Part shown: positions 26,080-36,900 of the stretch, piece after piece | Position numbering within the stretch: the first letter of the stretch is position 1 | Layout of the letters: each line of letters begins with the position of its first letter | Source: Blastomussa wellsi | Taxonomy: Eukaryota > Cnidaria > Anthozoa > Scleractinia > Plerogyridae | Assembly: GCA_947652115.1 (NCBI GenBank) | Contig: OX393568.1 | Coordinates: forward strand, 17,543,339 to 17,607,338 | Direction: 5' to 3' | Length of the DNA: 64,000 nucleotides | Translations under genes and position numbers: made by a program | Notes under the pieces: model-generated | Seen by the model: the letters and a program-made list of their open reading frames with translations, nothing else | What the model was told of the DNA's origin: nothing | Databases searched by the model: none

Positions 26080-27778
26080 AGTAGTAAACTCCACCACATT
26101 AAAATCTCATTTTATACAAATTATAATAAAGATATTATAGAGATAATGATTGTCTTATCTGTATATCGGACAAACAACACAAAAGAGATATATTGTCAAA
26201 CTCTGCTTCCTTTCAGAATTAATTACTCGTCTGAAGCCGTAAATTTGGGACTACCATGTGAACGGGAACTCATAATTTGATTGGCCAGAATCTAACAACG
26301 GAAGTCCAATCAATCGTTTCTCAAAACCACTCCCTTTGTTAAATTCTAGCCAATCAAGTCTTGCATCACCAGATCCAATTGCTCTTTGTGCTCAGGTCCA
26401 CTCGGCTAAGAGAGACGGGTAGCTCTGGGATGAGAATGCATAGTATACCGCTGGTGACTTTTGAGACCTTGCGAAACTAAGACGGCGACGTCAACTAGGA
26501 CGTCGCCAAACAAAAGATTCAATGAGCAGAACAATATAGTCTTGCACGTGCGTTATATACATCTTTTTCATGTCGTCCTACGCAAAACAGCAACAAGAAA
26601 TCACTAAATTCTGCGTGGAATGGAGAACGTGAGTCACAACGGCGTGTTTTCCAAATTTCTAGTTTGAGTTAAATAAGTGCTTAAAAATTGTCAATTGTTT
26701 AATCATTTTTCGGATTTCGACTAACTGGCGCTATCTTCTAACACCACTTATCAGAATCCTTTTTAATGGCTGATCTTACTCAATTAGAGTTATAATTTAG
26801 TATATGGATGAAAACATAATATTTTGTACTTCCCGGCTTCAGAGTTATGACACTTCTCGCTAAAACCATAAAAAGACTATGTTTTTGAACGTACGTTTAA
26901 AGGTTATACAATTGTTTCAATGCTGTTAATAAAATCTATATGTATATATGTATATGAAAAAGTATTTTTTTAATTCCGAAAAGCTCTCAGCAAATTTTTA
27001 CGTTTACCGCTTCTTAATTTAATCTTAGTTTTTAGTTATAGATACTGTAAAACACATACTTATGAATGCAAAAATTTATGCCGCCTCGCTGACTGTGAAC
27101 TCGCTAAGTACACTTAGTCGGTAAACACCTTTGATAACGTAAAATTGTTCGGCGAGGAGCGCAGAGTTATTGATGGAGAAAATGGATCAGGCAAGATGCT
27201 AAACATAGTGCTTTTGTGATCTGATGTTCCGAACTTAATGCATAAATTCTAAATAATTTAGGGTTTTCAAACCACATAGAAATGGTTTTCTGAAGTTGTC
27301 GACTAAACTTAAGTACGGTTAATTGCAGGTGTTTTGCAGATAATATAGAAGCAAGTATTTATTTTTGGATCCTTCTGTTTTGCATCTTACTAAAAGTAAC
27401 TAGGTTTTTTGGCAAAAAAAAAATCAGATCGAACAAAAAGCAACGACGTGTTCATTAGCATCATAAAGCACCATGAATAAACGAAAAAAGATCTTGTTGC
27501 ATCAATATGCCCGATATCGTTTTCTAAAATTCATTAGTTGCGAGCAATCTCTATCAATTGTTCTTATGTAAATAGGGGGATAAATGATAAATGATATATC
27601 CTTGATTCAGCACAGATCGCCGGTTTCTACGTTGTGTAAGCACATGCATGTGTATGAGCTTAAACTCACAAGAAAGAAAACTGGGTTTCTTCATTGACTA
27701 TTAGAAAAAAAAACTCGGAAAGGAGAGCAAGTGGCTCTTACTCCGTGTACCGTATGCAAATGCCGTATATTGTTTTAC
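26080..27778. other. No gene seen
   Basis: AT-rich spacer between the hairpin element at 25.9 kb and Penelope copy 1. Confidence 0.55.
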
Positions 27779-27833
27779 AAGATAATTTGGTTTTATCAAC
27801 TGGGTTGATGATGTGAATTGGTCACCGTAAAGA

Positions 27834-27881
27834 GATTCGAGAGCTGACGTTTCGAGCGTTAGCCCTTCGTCGGAGCGAATC
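27834..27881 (-). ncRNA. Hammerhead-ribozyme-like motif in Penelope 3' end (copy 1)
   Basis: On the minus strand the order is stem I (GATTCGCT), CCGACGA, a stem II of GGGC/GCTC with loop TAAC, then GAAA, CGTC and the other side of stem I (AGCTCTCGAATC). This is the hammerhead layout with a two-base-pair, self-complementary stem III, which would work as a dimer. The core is CCGACGA rather than CTGANGA, so the conserved U4 is changed and activity is doubtful. Hammerhead motifs are known from Penelope-like elements. Confidence 0.55.
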
Positions 27882-27972
27882 GAGGAATTGTGGGTCGTGT
27901 GTGGTTTATACACAGAAAGATGGAGCTATGCTATTGGTTGGTGCCTGGTAGCGTGAAAAACAACAGAATAAG

Positions 27973-28440
27973 TTAATTGAATGAAAAGCGTTCGTTGATA
28001 CCGTGAGGATTAAGAGTGCCGATTTGAAAAATACATTTTTGTTCTAGAGTTTTGCGGCTTTCCGTGCTTCCTTGATGAAGGGAAAGGCCGCAGACTGCCA
28101 TATGTTAGAATGATTGGGGAGATTACAGTGTCTCGCGACCGGTTTAGGTGCACTTTTGTCGTCTTTCTCGACGTCACGAGGGTGTTCTCGGAATCGGCCG
28201 CCTAGTCGTCTCCCTGTTTGGCCGATGTATAACTTTTTGCAAAGAGTGCAAGCTATGCAGTACATGACATTGGCTGAGGTACAGGTGAAATGATCAGTGA
28301 TCTTGATGGATCGCTTGGGTCCTGATATTTTGTCAGCGTTGCGAATGAAAGGACATGTTTTGCATCGTGTGCGAGAGCATTTAAAAGTTCCGGGTTGATC
28401 ACTTGTTTGGAATGCCCTTCTGACTACAGTAAAAAGTTAC
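27973..28440 (-). pseudogene. Penelope-like retroelement ORF remnant: GIY-YIG endonuclease domain, frameshifted
   Basis: Read on the minus strand, the sequence encodes a Cys-rich segment (CSRTRCKTCPF), then YCIACTLCKKLYIGQTGRRL and RFREH, the GIY-YIG nuclease motif found at the C-terminus of Penelope-like element (PLE) reverse transcriptases. The first frame stops at 28044. The expected C-terminal sequence ([16 protein letters not shown]) continues in another frame to a stop at 27973-27975, so a small indel near 28100 breaks the frame. The reverse-transcriptase part is absent, as expected for a 5'-truncated insertion. Confidence 0.85.
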
Positions 28441-28674
28441 CAATGTTTTTGTCGCGTTTGGATGAAATTAATGGAGGTTGCGAAAAGATTCTGCCAGTAT
28501 CGGGATCATTTTGTAGTTTGGGGCAGCATTGTTTCTCATCATTTGCTTCTTTTGTTTTACGTCATCTGTGACCGGTACACGAAGAAGGAGTCGAACAAGT
28601 GTACGCCAGAAAATATAATAATCGTCGTAAAATGTAATACTAACGCATGTTGTAATAAAAATCACCGCAAAATG

Positions 28675-28825
28675 CAAAATGAGAGTGAGAAGCGATCATC
28701 GCAGCGAATTTCAAATTTAAGCAATTGAAAGAAGCCTGAAAAAATTCAGAGCTTCAGCGTGATTTGATCCCGTGACCTCCGCGATACCGGTGTGATGATC
28801 TACCGACTGAGCTACGAAGCCACAC
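28675..28825 (-). mobile_element. tRNA-derived SINE-like element
   Basis: Minus strand: a tRNA-like head with an A box (TAGCTCAGTCGGTAGA) and a B-box-like GGTCACGGGATCAAATC, then a short hairpin (CTGAATTTTTTCAGG) and a tail with CTGCGATGATCGCTTCTCAC. The anticodon arm region is imperfect and the element has a body, so it is a SINE and not a functional tRNA gene. Confidence 0.6.
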
Positions 28826-29290
28826 ATTGGGACCGAGGCTCCCGTGAGGAGTGAAATGACGTTATAAGTACATGAAATTTTATTCGTATATGAACTGCGG
28901 ATGTAGACCCAGTTAATTTCCCATCAATTATGTCATTCCTTAGTTCTGTGCCCTTCTAAGAAAAATCCTAAATCCGCCCCTGAGCAACGAAGCCACACAT
29001 TGGGTGCGACGTCAATATTGTAAAATGCAGCCTAAAACAATAGACATCACTACGAGGCTCTGGGGAATAAACCCCACAAACTCTTTAGTTTATTCCAGAG
29101 CCTCGTAGTGATGTCTCGTAGTCATGTCTATTCTATTTAATTTTAAAATACCGAAATGAATGTCTATACACCGAGTTCATATTTTCTTCTGAGGAGTGAA
29201 ATGATGTAAAGTGCATGAAATAACTCATATTTGAACTGCGGAAGTAGATGAAAGTGAAAAGTGATCATCGCAGTTAATTTCCCATCAATC
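28826..29290 (-). repeat. SINE-associated repeat region with internal hairpin
   Basis: The GTGAGGAGTGAAATGA...GAACTGCGGA stretch occurs at 28840-28915 and again at 29190-29245, so the flank of the tRNA-like head is duplicated. Short copies of acgaagccacacattggg (28815 and 28988) support duplication. Between them lies a hairpin (29039-29132). Confidence 0.45.
29039..29132. repeat. Hairpin MITE-like element
   Basis: Arms AATAGACATCACTACGAGG and CCTCGTAGTGATGTC, with a duplicated end, enclose a short AT-rich loop. Non-coding. Confidence 0.6.
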
Positions 29291-29292
29291 CC

Positions 29293-29400
29293 CGCGAGAC
29301 TTGCGCGCAGGGAATGACGGTAGTTGTATTCATCACGCCCACGACATCTTCGAGGAGTTGAATACAACTACCATGATTCCCTGTGCGCAAGTCTCATTAC
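29293..29400. repeat. Hairpin MITE-like element
   Basis: GAGACTTGCGCGCAGGGAAT...TAGTTGTATTCA is matched in reverse by TGAATACAACTA...ATTCCCTGTGCGCAAGTCTC. Arms are about 40 bp with a short GC-containing centre. Confidence 0.65.
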
Positions 29401-29617
29401 GTCATTCCTTAGTGGTGCATCCCGCCTAAGAAAAATCCTGGATCGCCCCTGTATGCCCAATATTTGAGACCTTGAAATAGTCAAACTTAACTGATTTTGT
29501 ATTGAAATGGTCAAAATCATTTTCATTTAAATCCTTGAAATATTTTACTGTTTGTTTAGGCAAGCAATATCCCTCTCCGAGTCTGCAACTGGACTTAAAC
29601 ACTCTGTTAACCCTTAA

Positions 29618-29645
29618 CAGGAGCCATAATCGATTATGGCTCCTG
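29618..29645. repeat. Perfect 28-bp palindrome
   Basis: CAGGAGCCATAATC is followed directly by its reverse complement with no loop. It may be the collapsed centre of a hairpin element. Confidence 0.6.
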
Positions 29646-30006
29646 CCCTTAACCAAGGCAGCTAGTACAGTGGAACCCCGTCTTTCGGTCACCTCGTAAA
29701 TACGTTCCCCTCGTTATTGCGGTAATTTATTTTGGTCCCAACAAAGTGCCCATACATTTTCTTCTACGAAACCTTGTACACAATTGGGCCACCCCGTTAA
29801 TAAATCCCAACTCGTGGGAAACCTTGATAATTTTACCCTCCCCTCCCTCCCCCCGATACGGTCACTCGAACCAAATACTCATTCGTTGTTGTCCAAACAA
29901 AACAAATACAGTGGTTGAGAAACAATATTTACGTAAAGTAACAAGATGTTTGTCAGAGAGGGGGTAAGTTTCTAAAGGTCAAGGCCTTTGTTTATGAGAA
30001 TAATAT

Positions 30007-30138
30007 GGCATGTACTAAAACTAGGAACACCGGAACACCAGAAATTTATTGGCATTTTATGGTATTTCTGGTGTTCCGGGGTGTTCCGTTGTTCCCTGTT
30101 TTGTGGTGTTCCGGTGTTCCTGATTGTAGTGTATGCCG
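30007..30138. repeat. Foldback element with GGAACACC arrays, copy 2
   Basis: It has the same ends (GGCATGTACTAAAAC and GTGTATGCC) and the same ATTTATTGGCATTTTATGG centre as the element at 15173, but the left arm is shorter. Two dispersed copies indicate a mobile family. Confidence 0.75.
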
Positions 30139-30249
30139 GTCTTGTATTGATTTTAGAATCCAGTCATGTTTATCACAATTCCCGTATGCACAGAGTGAAG
30201 TTTCTGCTTCCTGGATATTTATTAAGGAACTGAGCGTGCAAATGTATCA

Positions 30250-30345
30250 GGGGGGGGGGGGGGGGGTGTATACTCCCATACATGGGCTATATAGGTATGT
30301 GCCGCGGGATAGGGTACGGTTTTTAGAGGTTCTAGATCCTTGCAG
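30250..30345 (+). repeat. Poly-G headed repeat, second copy
   Basis: A G run (30250-30266), TGTATACTCCCATACATGGG and GGGATAGGGTACGGTTTTTA match the repeat at 56140. Confidence 0.5.
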
Positions 30346-30446
30346 TGCATAAACAGCACGCTAAACGAAAAAGAAACGGTCTGTCAAGGAATCTTCAACC
30401 ATGTGAATTATATTGCGCAGGTTTTGAAAGTATACTGGTTTGTTTT

Positions 30447-30556
30447 AGGCTGGAATTCCAGCCGTTTTGGGAGTCCCGTGGTCATCCTCCTCCCAACGAA
30501 CGCCGTGGTGTAGGGTAAGGAACGCGGGCTCACAAAACGGCTGGAAATCGAGCCTA
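30447..30556. repeat. Short inverted-repeat element
   Basis: AGGCTGGAATTCCAGCCG and TTTTGGGAG on the left pair with CTCACAAAACGGCTGGAAATC and GAGCCT on the right. Non-coding. Confidence 0.55.
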
Positions 30557-31124
30557 GGTTTGTTTGGCCTACACAATTTTAAAAGTTGGCTTAAATTGGC
30601 GTTAACTTATAATTTGCAATTTGGTACGAGGAAAAAAATGGCGAAACAGAAACAAAATTTCGATTTGCAGTGCGATTTGGAGGAAGAGAGCGTGAACATC
30701 GAAACTGGCATTGGTTTTACACCAGTGCATTAAATTCCGTGTCATTAATTCTCGCTATAACCAGACCGGCGATAACTTGCCCCGCAGTTTTTGCAAACGC
30801 GAAAATTAATGCCCACGAACAATAAGATACCTAAGTGCTCCGGCTGCCTACTCGTTTACGATTACACCATTAAAATATGTAAAATGGACAAATAATTGAC
30901 ATCACCTCATGAATCGACCCGTCGAGTGTGGGGAGACGCGTTTGACAATGAAATGACAGTTAATTGCCAACAAGAATGAAAAAAAAAAGTATAGCCGTTA
31001 AAATGTTTAGAAAAGCTATTTAAATAATACTAGTGATGGGAGTCTAGAACCTAAACAGAGAAAATCTACAGAAGTAATTATAAAAGACGCATAAAAATAA
31101 TGCTGCCACAGTCAAATGACAAAA

Positions 31125-31160
31125 GCGAAAAGCTTTGCTAACAAAGCGAAAGCTTTTCGC
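31125..31160. repeat. Short hairpin
   Basis: GCGAAAAGCTTTGC and GCGAAAGCTTTTCGC form a stem with a short loop. Confidence 0.6.
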
Positions 31161-32065
31161 TACTGACACTAGCATTCAATGCTGGCTATAACTCTGCAGC
31201 TGGGAAAGTCCATACCGTACATCAAATTGTCTAAGAGTTTATATCGAGCATCAATTTGTCTAAGCTTAAGAGTTTATATCGTACATCAATTTGTCTGAAA
31301 AAACAAACCCCAGCCATATGACGCCAACAAGGCATTGCAGGTTTTGTGTATGACGTCATAGAAAAATAATTTGTCTTGTTCATTTGTACCAATTTCACGA
31401 TCATGAAATGAATTAACCGGCGGGTTGGTGACATCACCACATGAGATGCTAACAAAGATCAGATCATTCTTGTCCCCAGAGCAGCTTGTCCCTCTTAGCC
31501 GGCTGGGCCTGTGCACGAGGAACAAGTGGCTCTGGGGACGAGAATGAGATCAGATACGGTCAGTGAAGACTTTAATGGCGGTTGGTTGTATGTCCGGGAG
31601 GGTGGGATTTTGCATAGAAATTTATGAGACTGATAATGAAAATTCTAACAATCTTAAAGAAAGAAATAAACTAACGTATTGAATAATGACGAACAGATTG
31701 TTGAGCCAAACAAAAAAAGATGAGAAAGAGATCTTTGTTGACGAAGACGGTTTGACTATAGCCTTATTGTGAAACTAGTGTTGTTCAGTCAAACCATACA
31801 TATTTATAGACTTTCTGGTGAAGAACTTAGGAGCTTTTCAAGTCTATTATTATACGATTCTCTCCAGTTTTGAGGTGTTCTACTGGGTATTATTGATTAT
31901 GTCTCAACCACTCCCCGCAGCTCAGAGACACAACACTTTCCGACACAGGTGGGCAGTTCCAAGGATGGCCGACAACTTTCCAATAGCACCGATAACGATA
32001 GGTATTACTGTTACTTTCGAGGCTCCATGAATCCTTCAGATTTTAAACGCTAGTTCCTGGTACTT

Positions 32066-32141
32066 TTATTATTATTATTATATTAATAATAATAATAATA
32101 ATAATAATTATTAATAATATAATAATAATAATAATAATAAT
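32066..32141. repeat. (ATT)n/(AAT)n microsatellite
   Basis: An ATT run, an AAT run, then TTAATAAT; it can fold on itself. Confidence 0.9.
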
Positions 32142-32483
32142 TTTTTTTGAAAACACTTTATTCAAATTATTTACAATTCTATTTACAGCAAATAACTAGA
32201 AATTTTTAAAATAAACGACAAATACATTGAACTAAAAAGCAACAATTTACATCCTTCAATTGTTATTGTTATTGTTATTATTATTATTATTATTATTATC
32301 ATTACCATCATCATCACTATTATAAAAAAAAGTTTACATTGCATTATCCAGCCTAAAAATACAGAACTTATAAAATTACAACGCGATATTCTTCTTCTCT
32401 CCTCTTCTGCTTTATTTCAAAAATTCATTTTTCACTTTCAATAGTTTATAAAGCGTCGAAAAGTTAATAAAAAATAAATAAAT

Positions 32484-32489
32484 ATTATA

Positions 32490-32534
<45 letters not shown>

Positions 32535-32545
32535 TATTATTATTC
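32484..32545 (+). repeat. (ATT)n microsatellite
   Basis: Nearly pure ATT units. A further short (ATT)n is at 32266-32300. Confidence 0.9.
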
Positions 32546-33800
32546 CGCATCGATATTACATCGCCAGAAATAGGGTGCAACGGTCAAAAGCTAGAGTACG
32601 AATTTCATCATAACATTTTCCGCTTGCTTGTTTTTCAGGTACTGACTCTCGGTGCAAATTATCATATGCCAAAGCTAAAACAGATGCCATATCAGAAGGA
32701 AGCTTCATTATTAAACATCGATATTTTAACGGAAAGATAATTAACATGTACAAAGATACTTGTTATGACTGTTTTGAGGAGACGTATTTTTCGCTGTCTC
32801 CGTCACGTGAAACACCTGATTGTTGTATAGTCGCATACTTTGATCGGGAATGCGATAAAGAAGAACATGCTTTGTTTTCTGTTTCCTTTTTTTAATTGCC
32901 TAACATGCATACCAGGTGAATAAATAAACATCACGAAGGCAATAAAACGCATATATAGTTTGAGTGTTTATTCAATATGTCAGCGAAGATAACGCTGTCG
33001 CGTAAAAAAGCTTTAAATGAGTCGTACTGAGAGGAGCTTTTCCCTACCATGGAAACGTGTCATTAATTTCACGAAAAGAAGAGATTTGCATTTTTTGAAA
33101 ATTGTAATGGCAGAATCAATCATCATTCGCTTTCAATTAATATACATCACGTCAAAGCTATCATTGTTAAAAAAAGCTTGCATAAACTTGAAAAAGAACT
33201 AATAGCGAAAATAGAAATTGAACAAAAGGGAATGAAAATTGTATCTTGTCTGCTTGACACTAAAAGCAATAAAAGTAATACTAATAAAAGCAAGCCCGAT
33301 AACTCAACTTTGAATATATTTCAATTCATTACAAATGTATTATTCTAGTTTCACATCAAGTTGTGAATATGTCACGGGTAAACAGGACTGTTTTTGGAAG
33401 CAGAAATGTTCATTCGATTTGAAGTGGTTACAGGCCATAAAAGGCCGCATTTTGCGTGAATGGCTAGCTCATTTATGGCAGCGGTCGGTACAAGCTTCTC
33501 TGACGCCATGGAAGCGAAAGAAATTTCGCAAAACAAAGGAATATAAAGTCAAGACAAGGAAATTGAAAAGAAAAACAACCCGTCGCCCGTCAGAGAAACC
33601 CCTTGACAGAAAAATTTAGCGCCAATTTCTCCAACCAATCACATGCGGGCACTTGTGGCCTGTTTACCATATTTGGCATGTACTGAACTCAAAAATTTTG
33701 AGAAATGAGCCGCTTGTGTTGATTTGCATTGGCATTAAATCTGACCGGAGAGCGTTAAAGCAATGTGGCTGGCCAAATCGGCTTTTCCACTGAGCCAAGA

Positions 33801-33929
33801 ATGGTTCTTGCGCTCTGCCATATGGTAGTTTCAGTTTTGTGGTCACTGGCAAACATGTTTAAAAAAGTCGCGGAAGGTGACAGAGGCGAAGCGACACGAT
33901 GTACGTTGCATTTGTCCGTAGCCGCGCAA
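33801..33929 (+). CDS. PDE2A: PDE2A exon 1: start codon and hydrophobic N-terminus
   Basis: Forty-three codons end in CAA followed by the donor gtgagt, in phase 0 with exon 2. I start at ATG 33801, which gives [20 protein letters not shown], a hydrophobic stretch followed by KK. This resembles the N-terminus I remember for the mammalian PDE2A2 isoform, a membrane-targeting segment that also begins MVL and continues with hydrophobic residues. The frame is open upstream to another ATG at 33765, and an internal ATG lies at 33855, so the start rests on the resemblance. No TATA box is evident just upstream. The segment could act as a signal anchor or insert into membranes; that is inference. Confidence 0.7.
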
Positions 33930-36900
33930 GTGAGTATACCTCGTCAATCTCGTCATCTCACATGCAAACTAAGCCAAGATAGGAATATTATTTAGACACT
34001 CCGGCCAGCTGTAAGCACGTTGGTATTTTGGTGGTAACAGATTTCCACAGGCGCAGTTTGTGAGTTGAACGGAGAAATTTCAAAGTGTTTCGTTTGATCT
34101 CCTGCAAATTCAACCCGTTATGTCAGTCAGTTTGCCATTTTCTGAATGAACACCTTTCATTTCAACTTTGTACAACTGAATGTAGCTTCTCACACTGATG
34201 GAACATGATATTGCCAGGTGACTGAAGCTCAAAGTTAACGCTTTGTTTGTTTTAATTTTTTTTTCAGGACGTTCTCTCTCGCCTGACGTTAGCGATCGAC
34301 ATGAAGTCTTTGAAAGAAAGCGCTGAAAGAGCGATCCATCTGCTTTTACCGCGAGTGGTAAGTTAATAACTCGCACACTGCGTTGTACCCGCAATAAATA
34401 GTTTGTTTACGTTTTGAAACATGGCACTGTACTTGTCAATTCATCAAATTTCCGTTCGTCCGCACCTTTGTATAAGGTTAAACGCTTACGAAACCCTTCA
34501 AAAATCATTTCATCTTGCAAATTTCAATTTTCACTTCAAGCGCGCCTTCCATTAGTGATGTTGTAAAAATTATTGCTTGACCTATAGGCGAAATGAACCC
34601 ACCGTTGAGGGCTTCTCTTATTGAAACAATCATTGAGCAAATTTTCCTTTCTTCAGTTTTCGTGACCCGTCCTAAAGTAAAGAAACGACAAAAATGAAGT
34701 GGTGAAACGTTCAAACTTGTACACTTCACAACAATGTGGTCCGTCACGTCAACCGGCAAACGGGTCTCGCTTCTGGGAATTCATGTACTCAGTTCGCTGC
34801 GATTGTGTAATTTATGTAAACTTATATTGTCTCCGAGTTTACGCCCCAAGGCTGCAACAGAAATCACATTATTTGACGCTGGTTAAGCTCTGTATCCATG
34901 TATAAGTTGTGTAATTTCTATTTACAAGTGGGACATACCCGGCTTGGCGGGACTGTTATTTGAGCCTTGTTGGATTTGTGATTTGTGCTTGGCCATGCAC
35001 GCGAACAGTAAAATTTACATTTTGAAGGCGTCAAAACAGCTTTCAGTCAAATCAAAAAGAAAAAAAATATTCGTGTCTTGTTAGCCTCCGGTTTGATGTA
35101 TATTTGCATTTTAGATGGATTGAAATCGATTAGTTTTATTACTTTGAAAACCGATCGTTATCGCGAGTGCGAAACTGCCCTGCGAAACTAAAACTCCATG
35201 CAAATACACATACGTGTAGGATAAGTAATTTCTTCTGTTCCTAAGGGGGTCTTTGGCACGGATTGCAAGCCAACTTCGTTTTAAATTGCGGTTTTCAAGC
35301 CTTCACAAATTAAAGAAACAGACAGATTTTCGCTTTTAGGCACCTGATGCCGAAAAATGTTTTCATTCATATTCTAATGATCACCCAAATGAGCTCAAAT
35401 TACAATCTGGCCAATTTAAAAAATAACATGTTCTTCACTTTGTGTATACCGCACACTTATATGTTGTTGTGTAACATTTCAAGAAATTTATGTGTTTTTC
35501 TACTCAAAAAGTTAACCTTGTCAACATGCCATTACATTGTTCTGAAATTCGGGAACATGGGATTAGGCTAAACTCTTCTTTAATTGTAGGTCAAAGTAAT
35601 TTAACAGTTTTGTGGAATTGAAAATCGGCTATAAATGGGATTAAATGACTTGGTCATCTGTGTTAATTATCTTATGCTACAAAAATCACCACTATCAATG
35701 GCAGATCTTTAATATTCTCATTGGGTTTTAAACTTTAAATAATTACGGATGCCGTTTGGAGTTGACAACATCAATTTAACAATTGTCCTCTTGGAAATAA
35801 CTATATAATTAAAAACAGTTGCATTGATTGAAACTTTTTATTCAGATCTTTGTAAACTAATTTGAATCTTTTAAATGTATCACTTTTACTTTTCCCTTGT
35901 TGCAATTGTTACATTTTTCATTTAAATAATTGCAGAAATAATAATTAAGGGCATTTTTGCACTTATCATTTTTGATATATTTCCTAACAATTTAGTGCCA
36001 AGAGCAATGTTTGTCTATATACATTTTAAAGTGCTGATATGAAGTGAAAAAATTAGTATAAAGGCCAAAAATAGAGAAAAATAAAGAGGGAGAAGCAATC
36101 CCACATTTTGCCATGTAAAGTTTGAATTTAATATCCGAAAAGTGGTTCCAAATTGCATGTGGCCAAATCATTGTTTTGAAGTCACTGTGACGTAGAAACG
36201 ATTAACCAGTACAGGTGTTCTCACCAGGATTTTGCCTTGGGGAGTTTCAGGGCCCCCTATGTGGAGAAATAAGGGCCCTGTAAGAACATTAGGGGGACAA
36301 AGTTACTTGCAGTCAAGGACGGATGTAGAAAAAATTCATCGTGATTTATCTTCATTGCTATCTCCAACAGAAATTCCATCTTCATCTACTTTTTCTTCAA
36401 GTGTAGGGACTGATAGGGCAAAAGAAACTATCTAATTTTCGCTACTCGATTGTGTATCAACTTTTGCTTCATCAACAAAAACCGAGAGAGATCGGGGTGT
36501 CATCGGTCACAAATCCCGCTCGGGGCATCTGATTGTTTCCGGCATTTGTTCTGTATAATATAGATAGGCATATGATGATGAACACTGATTAACTAGTTAC
36601 TGGGGTCATCATGGCAGAGAAAGAAATTTCACCCTGATATGTACACACTCTGGCAACGGCCTAGAATTATCCACAGATCTAACAAATCAACCATCTGTAG
36701 CATTTATGCCAACTCTCCCGGATAATTATATTATCCAGGAGTCGCCTGGATACAGAATGGATCTCCTGGTCTCCTGTACAGATCACCAAATCTCCCGGAT
36801 ATGAAGGAAAATGCTTGAAATACAAGGTTTTACAGTGACTCTAAATATGGGCCGATTTTGGGAGGAGATTTTGAAATATTTTAAGAATTTTTGTAGTCAG

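Larger units (their letters stand above)
27779..28443 (-). mobile_element. Penelope-like element, 5'-truncated copy 1
   Basis: The copy comprises the GIY-YIG remnant, a short 3' UTR and a terminal segment of about 100 bp that ends in TTATCAACCCAGTTGATAAA (the reverse complement lies near 27792). The same terminal segment recurs at 13421, 39212, 49693 and 50270, which defines the family end. The segment includes a hammerhead-like fold (27834-27881). Confidence 0.82.
31170..33800. other. No gene established; upstream region of PDE2A
   Basis: Apart from the (ATT)n arrays, the stretch shows a Lys/Arg-rich frame at 33335-33619 with no recognised domain. The PDE2A promoter must lie in or near the last part; I see no TATA box. 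Confidence 0.45.

Noticed and set aside
28752..28823. Possible tRNA gene (minus strand)
   Set aside because: A and B boxes are recognisable, but the arms pair poorly and a SINE-type body follows, so it was called a SINE.
33335..33619. Lys/Arg-rich 94-codon frame before PDE2A
   Set aside because: No conserved domain and no splice context; probably A-rich sequence giving Lys/Arg codons.
34301..34357. ATG 34301 as the PDE2A start
   Set aside because: The sequence before it in the same exon ([11 protein letters not shown]) matches PDE2A, and a strong acceptor precedes it, so the start must lie upstream.
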